From NCBI GenBank assembly GCA_013180625.2, contig SNVD02013269.1:723786-787785 (forward strand): 64,000 bases of DNA, in the 5' to 3' direction. The notes beneath the pieces are model-generated. The model did not search any database. It was not told where the DNA came from and was given only the letters and a program-made list of their open reading frames with translations. This document shows, piece after piece, positions 21,086 to 34,046 of this stretch. The stretch comes from Boswellia sacra (lineage: Eukaryota > Streptophyta > Magnoliopsida > Sapindales > Burseraceae). Made by a program: the position numbers and the translations under genes. Numbering within the stretch: position 1 is the first letter of the stretch; each line of letters begins with the position of its first letter.

Positions 21086-21714
21086 TGTCAGAAAAAGTAT
21101 TTAATAAGAACTTCTCCTCCTGGGTTCAATGATTATTTCCTAAGTTCAATAAAATTTAATAAAATATTAGGGCACTAGATTTTATAGAAGCCTCTCTCCA
21201 AGTGTCTCCATGGCTCTAGGTGTCACTGTCAACTCCCTTGTATGCAGTATAGTGTCAACCAAGCTCCATGCATCTCGCCACCTGTCAACCATGCTGCATG
21301 CATCTCGCCACCTATAAGCAAATTCTCCTATAAATATAGTCTTTGGCTGCAAATCAAGGTTGGGGAGCAATTTCTCTCTTGAAACCCTCTCTTTCTATCT
21401 CATCTCCCTCTGGTCGACCAAAAATTTTCACTCCATAGTTAATCTTTGACTTGAGCATTGGAGGATTATCGTCGGTAACGCCACCGATGCCTCTGACCCT
21501 TTATTTTCTATTTATGTGCAGATCATTCGAGCCACTAGAGCCTCGGTTGATCAAAATATAACATCCATCTTGACGGACACGTGATCCAAAATTTCCTACT
21601 TTCCTCTCCTTTTTCACACACTCCATCACTGCCTTCTGGCTGAGTTAGGTCCTCCACAACAAATACAAATTTTACTGTTGAACAGGAGATCGACCAATTT
21701 TCAGCATTAACAGT

Positions 21715-21733
21715 TGGCACAATCTGTGAGAAC
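21715..21733 (+). other. diverged primer binding site of the Tat-type element
   Basis: TGGCACAATCTGTGAGAAC can be aligned with the usual Tat-lineage site TGGCGCCGTCTGTGGGAAC with a few substitutions. It lies two bases after the LTR end. Confidence 0.6.
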
Positions 21734-22416
21734 TCTGACAAAAAGCCATATATATCGCTATAAATAACCCACCAGAAAGGAATGTCCTCATTGAGGATCT
21801 CCATAGTGTTAAGAGGGGTCAGGAGTGATGAAGAGAAAAAGATCATGACAATAAGATGCAGTGGCTATTCAAGAATAATTGAAGCTTATGAACCAACAAA
21901 ATGTTCAAATGCGAACCCAAATACAAGCTCTTGCTACTCAAGTAAGGAATGCTCTATATGTTGATGGCGATAAGGCCTTGGTAAATGATCCAGGTGCCTC
22001 TGGTCAACCGCACGGTGCATTGGCTAGTGGAATGAGTGCAAGTAAGCTTCGTGGTTATGGAAAGAAAGGACCATATGATTCTGGTCGACGCACCAATAAA
22101 GCATTAGAAAATCAATATCATCTTGATCATAGCCGCTCTGGTAGTTCAAAAACAAGAACTGTAATATCCTATTTTTTTTGTAATGTATATTATAACATGT
22201 GTTATGGTTACATGTGTAATATATGTATTAATGTGTTATGTGTTGGATTTGTAATGTAATAGATGAGAGATGATGGGCTTAATGGAAAGGAGAAAAGGAA
22301 GGGAGCACTAAATGGAAATTGTGCTTTATGATATTTAATAAATAGGAAGAATTCTAGAATTTCTTCCATCCTTGCTCTCTAAACACACGTTCCAGCCCTT
22401 CACTCCCTCTAAGCTC

Positions 22417-22439
22417 CACACACACACACACACACACAC
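22417..22439. repeat. (CA)n microsatellite
   Basis: About eleven CA units inside the solo LTR. Confidence 0.9.
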
Positions 22440-23720
22440 TTCACCAAGAATTCAAGCAAGCAAGTGGTAAGAACTCTTCTCTCCTTTAGAATTCTTGTGC
22501 TATTGTGTATGTATTTGCAAGAATTCTTTTGGGTTGTGATGTGAGTATGTGAATTGTTGTTTGTGCTGCTGGAAATTTGTGTGGAAACATGAATTTGAAT
22601 GAGTTTTGAGTGCATCTAAGCAAGAGGATGAAGATATAAGCTAGAATTGAGAGTTTAGTTTAAATCCTGGAAATTTTGTTACACTGAGCAGTGCATGTTC
22701 CAAAAATTACAAAAAATCAGTGGGACATTTTCTTGTTCTGAAATTTTTATGGATGAAAATAGACATGTCCAGGAGTGTATAGCAATTGGATTCATCAAAA
22801 ATTCGAAGTAGGTGATTTGTAGTGAATTTTTGAATTTCTGGTATGGTATTGCACATTCCCCTGTCTTAGAACAGAGTAGAGGAAGACGATTTTAATTGAA
22901 GGTCCAAATCTTCATAGAATTACCTGATTTTTGGTATGCAAGTCCTTATATGAGACTGTAAATTTTCAATGAGATTTAATGTCTGTGTGAATTGTTATAT
23001 ATTTTTAAAGTTGGATTGTTAAAACTGGAATTTTTAGTTTTCAAAACAGGGCAGTTAGAAATAAATGGCTTTTAATGGGTTAAACACCTTGAAAAGCCCT
23101 GATTTTTGGTATGGAGGTATATACATATGTTATATACCAGCCTGTAAATTTTTGTAGCCATTTGAGTGGGATTGAAATTCCTACAAATTTTTAAGTTGAT
23201 AGTGCTCAGTGAAGTCAATGCAGTGGCAGGATGGTTGAGGTAATGAATTTGATTATTTTGAGTGATCTAATGACCCCAATTTGCTCTAAAAATTTTAATG
23301 AGACATGAGGTATGTGTCTAAAAGATTTCTACCAAATTGTGTAAATTTTGAAAGTAGACAAGTGTTGTTGTAAATTGTTTGTCAAAGTAAGTATAGAAAT
23401 AGAGCCAAAAAGGGGAAATGTTTTACAATTGTATGGTGACCTAAAAAGAGATTTTTGTTTTATTTTTAGGTCAATCAAAAGCATTGAAAAGCAGCCATAC
23501 GAGGTAAGTAAGCTAACTATTCTGAGGCCACAATCAATTGTGTACTGTATGTATGTAATTTTATGGATTGTAACACTATTAAGTACTAGCAACTTAATGC
23601 TTGAAAGTGAGATATTGTGACTGTTTTAGAAGGTTGATATCAAACTTCTTTTATGTGTGACTGATTGTGAATGGTGAAACATGATTGGCATGCCAAGACC
23701 TAGGAAGTTTAGCTCTCATA

Positions 23721-24062
23721 GCTTGAGGGGAGGTCTGGACCATGTGTTTCTCTAGATGAAATTCGGTAGCATGGGCCCGGTATCACCCGGATTGTCAGAC
23801 TAGCCTCGAGCTATTTCAAGTGTAGGCATCTAAATGTATTTATACTGTTCTGTACTGTTCCATGGCTTGAGGGGAGGTCTGGACCATGTGTTTCTCTAAA
23901 TGAGATTCGGTAGCATGGGCTCGGTATCACCCGGATTGTCAAACTAGCCTTGAGCATTCCTTACTCCCATGGCTTGAGGGGAGGTCTGGACCATGTGTTT
24001 CTCTAGATGAGATTCGGTAGCATGGGCCCGGTATCACCCCGGATTGTCAGACTAGCCTTGAG
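23721..24062 (+). repeat. three copies of a roughly 95 bp unit in the solo LTR
   Basis: GCTTGAGGGGAGGTCTGGAC starts at 23721, 23865 and 23972. Each copy runs on through CATGTGTTTCTCTA, TTCGGTAGCATGGG, GGTATCACC and GATTGTC to AGCCT. The copies are more than 90% alike by eye, with spacers of unequal length (starts 144 and 107 bp apart). Confidence 0.88.
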
Positions 24063-25275
24063 CTATTATATAGGAACTGACTGTGAAATGAAAAGTCCTA
24101 CCTTGATTAGAGAGTCTTTTCCCCTAGATGACTGTAATTGATACTGTGAAAGCTTCCTCAATATGTGATTGTGATTATGCATGAAAAAGGAATGAGTAGA
24201 GAAAGGTGAACTCACTTATGTGAGGTTGAATCGACCTATAGAGGTCTAGAAAGAAAATTTGCGCGGGAGCGCAAATGTAACCGAAGTGAACTCGAAGCAT
24301 TTCTTTTCTTTACAATTTACATAATGCTTGTGCAGTTAGAAATGGATAGTTTCATACTGTGGATTGAATTCTATTGTTATTGTTTATTGCTGTATATTCG
24401 CTTAGCTTACTTACTGAGTTTTACTCATAAAAGTTGTTGTGTGCCTCAGGTGCTCAATAGATTGAGCTAGGGATGGAGGACTTTTGGCATTGTTGACAGA
24501 GTTTCCTTGGCAACCATAGACCGCTGCTCTATATTAGCATAGCCATACTATAAAACTTCTTTTGATTTTTGAATGTACATAAGTGCAGTAGAATGAGGTG
24601 GTTGTCATTAGGAACTCTATTTGGAGTTATACTTATATTAATCTTTGAAAGAAATATTAGAGTTCACATTTAAATGACTGTATAAATGCTATATTTTGTA
24701 TGTCGCGTATGGGTTGTGATAGTAGTGGTTTCGAGTATGGGTTGTGACAAGAACCAAGGATGATTTGGATGATGAAGACATTTGACATTCCCTGGATTCG
24801 CATCGTAAAAGTAAAAGACGACATGAGGAGCGAGAAGTGGATAAAACCCAAGAGGAGTTGAGGCTGATGCGCGAAGTGTTGCGCACCTTGAAAGAGGCAC
24901 AAAGAGAAAGAAATTCAATGGAAGAAATCATGGGGGAATTAGAATCTCCTTTTATTCCTGCAGTTGCGACTATACTACCAAGGAAATTCTCCATGCCCTA
25001 GATGGACATGTACAATGGGCTGGTCGACCCAGTAGAGCATATGAAGTTATACAGAGAGAATGGCACTTCGACATATTTCTGAGGATTTTATAATTAATTA
25101 GTGTTTTACTTATTTGATAGGTTAACTAAGATTGAAGAATTGAAATAAAATAAGCCAAGGTTATGGATTTGATTTTTGTGTAATAAAAAAAGCTTTTTAA
25201 ATTATTGAAGTCATTAGTGAAGTCAATACAATCCAATTTAATATACAACTACAAAAGCTTTTAGATAGATGTATT

Positions 25276-25776
25276 TAGGGATGTCAATTCGTATCAAGCG
25301 TGTCCACACATTTAATTATTCGTGATAAGACAAAAAAGACGAATATGACATGGTTATTAAACATGTCACTCACATGTTATAATCGTATCATATTTACTTC
25401 ACATAATTGACTTAATGGTTTAACCTATTTATGCATAATATATCATAGTTTATATATTTATTTCAATTAAAATTATTCTTAGAATATAAACAATTGTTAG
25501 TATAAAAGACAATTAAAATCATCGTAATTTACTATTATATAGATTAATTTACTTTATAATATAAAATTTTCAATTTTATAATATATATGTTGTAAGTAGG
25601 TAACAATTCATATCATTAAATAGGTTTGCAAGTTATAGATTGATAAAATATGTTTAACTATTCATGTCATTAAGTGGATTGGTGGTTTGAACATTCTCAA
25701 TACGAATTTGATCCATTTATTATTCATGTAAGGATATAGTGTCATGTACATGTCATGTCGAAAATTGACACCCCTA
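25276..25776. mobile_element. hAT-type MITE (501 bp)
   Basis: The termini TAGGGATGTCAATT and AATTGACACCCCTA are inverted repeats (13 of 14). They are flanked by GATGTATT (25268-25275) and GATGCATT (25777-25784), an 8-bp duplication at 7 of 8. The interior is AT-rich and non-coding. It is a different family from the GC-rich hAT-type elements at 18560 and 31683. Confidence 0.82.
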
Positions 25777-25784
25777 GATGCATT

Positions 25785-28265
25785 CATTGTAAAATACAAG
25801 GGCAAAGAGGAATTTATGATTTCTTGCAGCATAGATGAGTCTCTCGATTTAGGTGAAGTCTGAAACAACCTTTAAAGCGACTCAAGATGCAAGTATAATA
25901 GAAAAGTAATTTTGGAAGGCTAATTAAAGTTGTCTAAGGATAGAGAATGCAAGTGGTTCCATAGTTTCCTAAAGTGAACGAAAAGTAGGAAATAACAATT
26001 TCTTATTGATCTTGAAGGCATGTTGGGTTAATTTCTTTCAATAATTATTTCGGGCTTCTGTTAAGAGAATCAAAGGAGTTGGACATGAAATGAAGAGAAG
26101 GCTACACCCAGGAGCAGTGCAATTCAACTAATGGCGATTGGTTCATCTTTATTTTCAGTTTTTAGTTTAGTTGTGTTACTAGATTATTTAGACAGGGGTT
26201 ATGAGGAAACCAATATCTAATGAATTTTTTTTTATTATAATCACTTTGTTCAATTGTTAATTGAATAAATAACTTCATCATGAGTTCTAGCATGTATTTC
26301 TGATAGTTATGAAATTTTAATTAAGTTAGCCATGAGTATTAGAATGGTTTCTATTAATTTATTTGATTTATTGTTTTTCAGTTAATTGGATACATTAATG
26401 AATGCTTAGGAATTAATCTTTGGGTGGGGTCATTTGTAACAACCTTTTTTATTAATGCAACCATTTACTTAACAAACCCCCTTCCTAAATTGAAAATATT
26501 AATTTTTATTTTATAAACCCAACCTAATTCCAAATATAAATCTTAAAATTACTTGATTTTCTAAATAAACTCATCGTTTAAATATCTACATCCACCAAAT
26601 AATTAACATCTCTTCTTTCAAAGAAAAAAAAAAACCAAAAACTTTTGCCGCTTGTCATTAGAATTGATTACGCTAAAAGTTCATTGAATAAAAAAGGTCA
26701 ATTTTTGTTCTTGCAAGCCAAACACACTGCCACAAAAAGGAGCACCTATTCTTGCATTGATTTCATCTCTTATTCACAAAAACTACATGCTACCTCGCCT
26801 CTCTCCACTCCTTTGCACCTTCCTCTCCCCTACCACTTCAATGGCACGAATCCTTACGGGATTTTAGGCTCCACCCCAACCCAAGCGCCGTCTCTTTCTT
26901 CCCCTTCTTCAACCACATCTACATCCCTTGTCTCATATCTCAGTATTGATGGAATTTTTGTTGAAACAAAATCTAAAATATTTGTAAGATAACAATTACC
27001 AAACACAAGTAGCTGATCACGAAGACCAAGATGCGTGTAAAGGTGGGTGAGGAAATGGGTGTCGATAGTAAAAAGTATTAAAGTTAATTAGGTTTTATGA
27101 GACAATTTATTAAATTTATTTAGGGATAATATTGCAATAAAAATTTAATCAAAGCTGGTGTGTTAATAAAAAATATAAGTGCAAATAGCCTCACCCTTAA
27201 TCTTTTGGCTGAAAAAAAAACAATTTTAGGATTTATAAATTGGGCTTCAATTATTAATCTCTAGGTGTCAGTCAGATTTTCGATATATGTCACATTAATG
27301 CAAATAATTAATTAATGACTATAAAATTAGGATTTCAATATTGATGGATTTGGAAACCCTAGTCATTGTTATTCATTTGATTTTTTTGGTAACATAATTA
27401 TTTTAATTGTCCATTTATTTTAATTATTTGCATTATTAGTATATTTTAATTTGAGTTAATTTGTCAATTAATTTGAACTAGGTTAATGATCAAATTAATT
27501 TAGACTTCAAATTGGTTTTTTATAATTTGACAAACGTTGGTTCAAGCTCCTATACCACTTCTCTATACTCCAATAGATTCATGCACTTACAAGGTTAATT
27601 CTGAAGTCAAAATTAAAGTTGTTTTACGCTAAATATTCTAGAGTAACATTTTGGATCGTTTGAGTAGATACAAATTGCCTAAAATAATCTCCAAGAAAAA
27701 TCTTCTTTGACTTGATGGCCAAAAGCTTCGGCCTCCTTTATACATGAAAAAAGTGCTTGTGACCATGTTGGTTGCTCTTCAATAATGTTGAGGCAAAGAT
27801 AATATGCGAACTCTCATATTTTAGCATTTTTGTAGTAGTGGAAGGACCCTGAACGATCCCGTGACTCAATTGTGGCCCTTCTAATATGCTTCTAGTCATT
27901 TGTAGCAGTAATTGTCCTTATAAGGTTACCCATGACCTTGGCTGCGCCAAGTAGGGCTTGTGAGCCTTGGTTTTGTTTTACTAAAAAAATAGACTTATAA
28001 AAAAATTATTGATATATTATTTATAATTTTATTCTTTCAACGTCATTCAACTCACTAATTTGATTTATAGTTTTTACTTGGGCATTGTATCCTTTGGCGT
28101 TTGCAACAACCAAAAAAGCCTTATAGAAAGCTATGTAAATGGGAGTACATACGTGGTAGGCAATGGATGACCTACATAAGGACACGTCGGGCCTTTTTTA
28201 GAGTTGGTGTTGGGGTGTGGGGGTGTGGGGATGGGTGCGAGGGATGTGGAGGATGGTGATGGGGG
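25785..28265. other. no recognised gene
   Basis: AT-rich, with no convincing frame. The 115-codon frame at 26645-26992 is rich in Ser, Thr and Pro and matches no family I recognise. I see no RNA gene or clear transposon border here. Confidence 0.5.
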
Positions 28266-29492
28266 TTTGTGTGGGTGTCAGGGGAGCGCTCTGGCCCCCT
28301 TCTAAAATTTGAAAAATTTGTCATAGTCCCTCTTGTGAACTTGCAATATGTAGTTATTTCCAATCATGGAGGATGCCTTTGTGAGGATGACGGCATGTTT
28401 GTAGGAGAGGGGAGCAAAATCAAAGTCGTCCCAAAAAAGTGTATGCTTGCTCCCAATTTGTATAAAGCAATTTCTCGAGCTCTTAAAGGACCATTCCCTA
28501 GAAATTCTCATAGTTGAGTTCAAGGCAAAAACCATGCACACTTTTTGGATTTCAAGCATATTCATGTTTTTCACCATTTTCCAATCCTTGATGGTGCGTA
28601 CAAGAGGATGGCAATGTGTCCATAGATGGAAGAGCGGAATCGAAGTTGTCCTGAAAAAGCGTATGCTCGTTCCCAACTTTGTAAAGTAGGATCTTGAGTT
28701 GTAAAAGAGTTGTTCTCGAGATATATACCAAGTGACGGTCAAAGCTAAAACAATGTGTATTTCAGCATTTCATGCATATTAACAACATGTTTTTTGTCAT
28801 TTCGACCTAAGAAGGACGACTTTGAGATGACTTTGAGTGGACGAGTTTGTGTCCGTGGTTAGGGGGATCAGAATCGAAGTCATTTTGAAAAGTACAAACA
28901 TGGTTCCTGGCTTCAATAAAGTGGGTTCCCAAGTCCAAAAAGGTTGTTCCCAAGAGGAATACACATGCTAGGCTTTAAGGAGAGAAAATGCGTAATTTGG
29001 CATATCTAACCTCTAAAAGACACGTATTTGGTCCTTATGGACCAAAAAGGATGAAGTTGAGTAGAAGAGTTTGTGTCTGTGTGACAGAGGATTGGAATCA
29101 GAGTCATCCCAAAAAGTAGAAGCATGGTTCCCAACTTTGGTAAAGTGGTTTCCTGGGTCCAAAAAGGGGCGTTCGTGGGAGGAATACACATACTAGGTTT
29201 TGATGAGAGAAGGATGCATAATTTGGCATGTCTGGCATTTAAGAGATATGTGTTTGGTTCTTCAGAAGTGATGAGGGAGCAAAATCAGAGTTGTCTCGAA
29301 AAGTATAAGCACGGTTCCTGACTTCATTAGAGCAGGTTCTCGGGTTTGGAAAGGGGCTTTTCCATGAGGAGTACTCATAGTGGAGTTCGAGGAGAGAAGG
29401 ATGGGTAATTTGGCATGTCTGGCATCTAAAAGACAAATATTTGGTTATTACGAACTAGTAAGGATGAATTTGAGAGGAAGAGTCTATCTACA
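28266..29492 (+). repeat. decayed tandem array, left segment (about 5 units)
   Basis: A unit containing GAGCAAAATCAAAGTCGTCC, AAAAGTATAAGCATGGTTCC, then AATACACAT, AAGGATG and GAAGAGTTTGTGT recurs. The anchor GTATAAGCATGG or its variants fall at 28441, 28661, 28892, 29116 and 29303 (spacing 187-231 bp). The copies are diverged. Many short frames on both strands are by-products of the repeat. It continues after the copia D insertion at 36887. Confidence 0.8.
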
Positions 29493-31290
29493 TGTTAGGA
29501 ATATGCCTTAAGAGTATGAATGTTTTTCTATAAAATTGAAACATTATTATTATAAATGAATAAAAGTTATTATTTATAAATTATCCAAGTGTGACTGTAT
29601 CAATAAATAAAGGCTTCAAAGCTTTTATACTGACAAAGTTACTGTATATATGAGATATATCTGAGACATAGAACTTTGTCATAGCTCAAAACTAGTTCAC
29701 GACCTATAAACAAAAGCTGACCACTCTGTTTGGACGAAGTTGTTGTGTTGTTTGTCTTCAATATAAAAATGGTTAGTCTACAACCATTTGAAGTGGAGAC
29801 TTCAAGACAAAGATACTTGTGCATTATGAATGTATTAAACACGGACCATGTATAAATTATCAATTTGGTGGAAATACCATGACCGAATGTAAATTTCTAC
29901 ACCCGAGCACTAATGGCATTCTTACCTTAATCCTGAGTGGTAGTGTACCTTAATTATATAGGTTATAGTCTTTGACTAGAATAAAAAGTAAGATCTAAAA
30001 GAGTAAGATCAATACCTTGGCTAGTTAAGATTGTAAGATTTGTATGCTAATAGACACTATACAATAGATATGAAATTCATGACTTCAAAAAGATTGCAAA
30101 CTATTACCTTGATGGTTTTACAAGGTTTTATTTGAGAGAATCTTGACCGAGTATTTAATGAAAGTTGTTCATTAAACTGAGATTTATTTTAATAAATCTC
30201 AACTCATTTAAATAGTGTAAATTTGGTATCAAGGGCTCAAGATGTAATTGGAGGGGTAACATAATAAATCATACCTAGGTCTAATTATTGGTATTCCATG
30301 GAGGGTAATTATGTAAACCTGATGCTCAATGGATAAGGCTTAAAGAAATAATTTAATCATATTAAATTATTAAGCTTTTTGTAAAGAGTGTTTAATCCAA
30401 GAGTGTAGCTTTGGACTTATAATAGAATGGATCGAAGTTAATAGGTGGAGCCTATTATTATAGGACACTGGGTCAAATTTATTGAAGCTAGCTTGTAATT
30501 AAATATGTCCATCAAGGTCCCTTTGGTAACTGATAAAAATTATTTGATCAAGGATTGGATATGAGAAATTTATTATTTAATTGGGTTCATCAGAGAGTAA
30601 AGCCCATGTATTATATAAAAGATATTTGACTTGTAAATGAGCTTATTATTTAATTATTTGATTAGTTAAATAATAGAGTATTTGGGCCAATTTAATTTAT
30701 TAGATTAATGAGCTTATACGTAATGTGATTAATTAAAAGCCTACACAAAATTAGGTTGGACCTAATTAAGTGTTAAAAGCCTAATTAAAGACTTAATGAG
30801 ATTAAGTTCTTATATAGCTAAGACAACTAGTTCTAGAAGCTCAGAAAATTAGTTAGACTAAGCCTAATAAGATTAGGTTTTCTAATCAAAAGTGGATAGG
30901 GTTAACAAAGACATAAGAGGATAAATTAGCTAAGTGTTGTGATAGTTTTCTGATGAATAAGAAACAAGCCGTCACTATTCATGGAGTAACTGTTCACAAA
31001 AGACTGTTTATGTGTACTGTTTACTAGTTATTGTTTATTGAGTACTATTTCATCAGTCATTGTTCATCGACCACTGTTCATACATCTTTGTTTACTAATC
31101 ACAATTTATCCGACATAGTCTAGTGTTTTTAAGATGCCCACACGTCTCGTTTAGGCAGTTTTAAGACATACCTAGGAACTTAAGTGGTGAGAAAGTAAAT
31201 CAAAATTTTGAAGCCTGTGCTCACAAGATCTTGATCTTGGAGACTATTTCGCAGTCTTGAAGTATTCAAATTTTGTACTAGGTTCTTAAA
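29493..31290 (+). repeat. 5' LTR of copia D
   Basis: It runs from TGTTAGGAATATGCC to GGTTCTTAAA, just before the primer site ATTGGTATCAGAAC. The 3' end has lost the CA dinucleotide (AAA where the 3' LTR has ACA). A GTTCA-rich patch (about 30985-31085) repeats variants of CTGTTCAT, and the same patch occurs in the 3' LTR. Confidence 0.82.
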
Positions 31291-31292
31291 AT

Positions 31293-31304
31293 TGGTATCA
31301 GAAC
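31293..31304 (+). other. primer binding site of copia D
   Basis: TGGTATCAGAAC differs by one base from the initiator-Met site TGGTATCAGAGC, two bases after the LTR. Confidence 0.75.
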
Positions 31305-31682
31305 TTTGTTTCCTCCAGCAACAAGTAACTAGGCAACAAAAATTGTTTGTTTTTTATACAAGTAACATGTTTTAGTTAATGTGAGATCAAGGTTTTATCT
31401 ATATTTTTATTATAATTTTTATGTGATGAATTTTGTAATAATTGAATGGTTGTGAACATAGTTAAACCTTGGCCTTAGAGTTTTATTTGTATTTTTTGTT
31501 TAAGGGTTTGATATCATTGAGGGGTGGCCTATACGCCATTGAATTACCCTCTGTGTTTGTTTATTTTATGTTGACTAATTTTTTTTTTTGTACATAATTA
31601 CATGTAAATTTTTAGGCGTGAGATGTATGATTGATGTAAGAACACGTGAGTTGATGGAAATCAAGGAGCATGGAGGCCGAAT

Positions 31683-32363
31683 TAGGGTTGGCAATTGTAC
31701 CCGGACGGGGCCGGGTACCCGGCTCCCCGGCCCGGAAATGTCCGGGGAATTACCCGGAATTCCGGGGATCTAAGCCGGGGACGGGGATGAATTTTCCGGG
31801 GATTACCCGGGGCCGGGTAGGGGCCGGGGAGTATGCTCCCCGGCCCGGCCCCGGCCCGGAATTAATTAATTAAATAAATATTTATAATTTATATTTAATT
31901 TATATATAATTTAGGCCCACATCCACTAATTTCACAACTAACCTAATGCCCAACAACTATAAACCCAACCCAATTCACTAATTTCACATGTCCAACAAAT
32001 ATAAACTAAGCCCAGCCCAATTAAATTACTATTTACTAAAAAACATAAAATATAGCAAATGCAGCCAAAGGGATTCGAACCCGCGTGCTCAACCAAGGCA
32101 ACATATAAGCAAACCACCAGGCTACACATAAACGTTAAACAAAATTTGGAAATCAATATAAAATACTTTAATTACATATAGAAAATTAAAACCGGGTACA
32201 TATCCGGGGAATTTAATTCCCCGGTCCCGGGATTGAATTCCCCGGCCCCGGCCCGGCCCCGGAATTTCCGGGGAATTTTCCGGGGACGGGGATTAAAAAT
32301 ATTTCCGGGGCCGGGGCCGGGGATTGAGGTCCCCGGCCCGGCCCCGGGTTTTTGCCATCCCTA
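31683..32363. mobile_element. GC-rich hAT-type element (681 bp) nested in copia D
   Basis: The ends TAGGGTTGGCAATTGTACCC and GGGTTTTTGCCATCCCTA are flanked by the perfect 8-bp duplication GGCCGAAT (31675-31682 and 32364-32371). The subterminal regions are dense CCGGGG/CCCCGG arrays. The termini match those of the element at 18560 in swapped orientation, so they are one family. The core differs completely: AT-rich with a tRNA-like segment. No transposase. Confidence 0.92.
32050..32115 (-). other. tRNA-like A/B-box segment inside the hAT-type element
   Basis: On the minus strand TAGCCTGGTGGTTTGC lies upstream of GCGGGTTCGAATCCC. The latter contains a perfect B box (GGTTCGAATCC), and the former resembles an A box. 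It does not fold into a full cloverleaf that I can see, so it is not called a tRNA gene. Confidence 0.5.
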
Positions 32364-32371
32364 GGCCGAAT

Positions 32372-34046
32372 CAATATAGGAGGCTAGGATTTAGGCCGCA
32401 AAAGTTGTGCGCCAAAAACCCTAGGTTTGAGGGTTTACGCGAATGGGCCTTTGGGTTGCCTTGGAGGTGGCGAATGGCCCTAGAACAAGTCTAGAGCATG
32501 TGGATTTGATGGGCTAAAGTGTTTCTTGGAAAGTTATAACCAAATCAAATTGACCTAAGCCCAAGCGTGGTGAGCCCAAGTCCAAAGTGCATGGATTTTG
32601 TTGTTTTAAGCCTATTGGCTATTAGGCGTTGGTCTATGAGCCTAGCTTGGTGGTTCATCACTAAATTTGGGTCTAATGGGCTATTTTATGATTCCTAATA
32701 GTCGCTAGGTAATGGACAAAACCATGATATTAGGCTTCATGGGTTCACTCAAACCCAAACCCAAGTTGGTTTTAAGTTGTTTCACCTAATGGACTTAGTT
32801 TATTTTAAAACTTGGGTCCATATGAGTGCAATTGATTTATTGAGGAGTATCCATGCTGTCCATGTTTTTTTTTTATTTTATAGCCCATAAAATCAAAGTT
32901 GCAATCTGCAAGGGTGAAACTATAAATCTAGAAAAGTTTCAAATCTATAAGGGTGTCTGTGAAAATTTTCAGAGTTTCTGAATAGCTTGCAGCGATTCAC
33001 TAAACACTCAAAATTTTCAATTTTATAAATTTTGAAAATTTTCTTGGAATTAATAGACATATTCAAACATAAGAAACATGCCAAGAAGACACAAGAAGAA
33101 ACAAAAACTCAAGAAAATATTATTGTAATATTTTTAGAAAAAAAGCCAAGTGTTTATACCAATATGTATGCTTTATGTATGATTATTTTATTTAAGTATT
33201 AAATGAAATAATGACATGTCACATGTCATATAGAGAAAAGGAAATGCCACATTGTACATTATAACATGTCCATGTATTCATACATAAATTTATATATAAT
33301 TAAACAAAGTGTTTGATTAATGGAATATAAAAATAAAATTACCTAAAATTAATTAGATTAATTAAAGTAATTAATAAGACGATGTATATGTTTATCAAAT
33401 GTTTGACAAATAGAATATAAATTATAATCTTAATTAATGAGATTAATTAAGAAATAAAATATGGATATAAAAGCTTCAAAATGTTTGAAAAAGTTTTATA
33501 AACCATATTTTAAACCAAAATCCCAAAGTTTTTTTAAATGTTTGAGTGGAAGAAGGCTTAATTAAATTTAAACCTAAAGTCTCTATTGCTGGTCCATATG
33601 GATGGGCTATTTATAAACCTTGACTTGGCCCGTTTTAGAGTCTTGCTCTCTAAAGGAGGGTTTACAGTAGTTGTCTTCCAATATTGGATCTCCTATTTGA
33701 TAAATTGATCTAAGCAAACCATTAAGTGCTATTTCTCAAAGAAATTTCACATTAATGCAATCTTGGAATTAATTGAAACAATGGTCATATATTCAATTTA
33801 ATTTTTGAAAAGATATTCCCTAAAGGAATGATTTCATTAATTAAAGGCTGTAAATATGGTGGTTATTATTATTGATATATGAGTTATTTTGGAAATAATA
33901 ATAATTAGAAATAGTTCTAATTTAATCAAATAGAATTATCATATTTTCCTAAAGAAAAGTGGTAATTATTTGATTAAAACACCATAAAATATATTGTAGA
34001 TTATTTTGGGTAACGACATCTACATTTTGACATCCCACGCAAAACA
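32372..34046 (+). other. degraded internal region of copia D
   Basis: No gag or integrase motif is recognisable. The sequence is AT-rich with many short indels. By position it should be the remains of gag and early pol, or a large internal deletion. Confidence 0.45.

Larger units (their letters stand above)
22160..24749 (+). mobile_element. solo LTR, 2.6 kb, Tekay/Del-like gypsy
   Basis: It begins TGTAATATCC and ends GGGTTGTGACA, flanked by the perfect 5-bp duplication AGAAC (22155-22159 and 24750-24754). It has no gag-pol and no internal LTR pair. Long LTRs starting TGTAAYA and ending GTGACA are typical of the Tekay/Del chromovirus lineage. It contains a (CA)n run near 22417-22439 and a three-copy repeat (23721-24062). 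The orientation is inferred from its ends. Confidence 0.85.
21086..25078 (+). mobile_element. Ty3/gypsy Tat-type element, 5' end only, interrupted by a solo LTR
   Basis: LTR-like sequence contains the Tat-type signature ACTTGAGCATTGGAGGATTATC (about 21450-21471) and ends at AACA (21712). It is followed by a diverged Tat primer site and a gag frame. The gag is split by the solo LTR at 22160-24749, resumes at 24750, and breaks off after about 25078 into unrelated sequence. The LTR start is placed tentatively at TGTCAG (21086). Confidence 0.68.
21838..25078 (+). pseudogene. Tat-type gypsy gag remnant, split by a solo LTR
   Basis: Part one (to 22159) reads QQNVQMRTQIQALATQVRNA, then NQYHLDHSRSGSSKTR. 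With the solo LTR removed, the same frame continues at 24750 as TKDDLDDEDI, a stop, then HEEREVDKTQEELRLMREVL and MEEIMGELESPFIPAVATIL. It goes on with FSMP, a TAG, and MDMYNGLVDPVEHMKLYREN. The last part is the conserved start of the gypsy gag capsid region (family form: KMPSLDxYDGxTDPVEH). The frame is lost after about 25078. Frame continuity across the insertion supports the solo-LTR reading. Confidence 0.78.

Noticed and set aside
26645..26992. 115-codon frame beginning MPLVIRID
   Set aside because: Biased Ser/Thr/Pro composition, no family resemblance and no gene context.
28266..29492. Several 60-146 codon frames on both strands as genes
   Set aside because: They recur with the tandem unit, change frame between units and match no protein family.
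31588..31873. Gly/Pro/Arg-rich frames in the GC-rich region
   Set aside because: They read through CCGGGG subterminal arrays of the hAT-type element, not a gene. The frame at 19223-19480 has the same cause.
32050..32115. A genuine tRNA gene
   Set aside because: Only the B box is perfect; I could not form a full cloverleaf with acceptor stem and anticodon.
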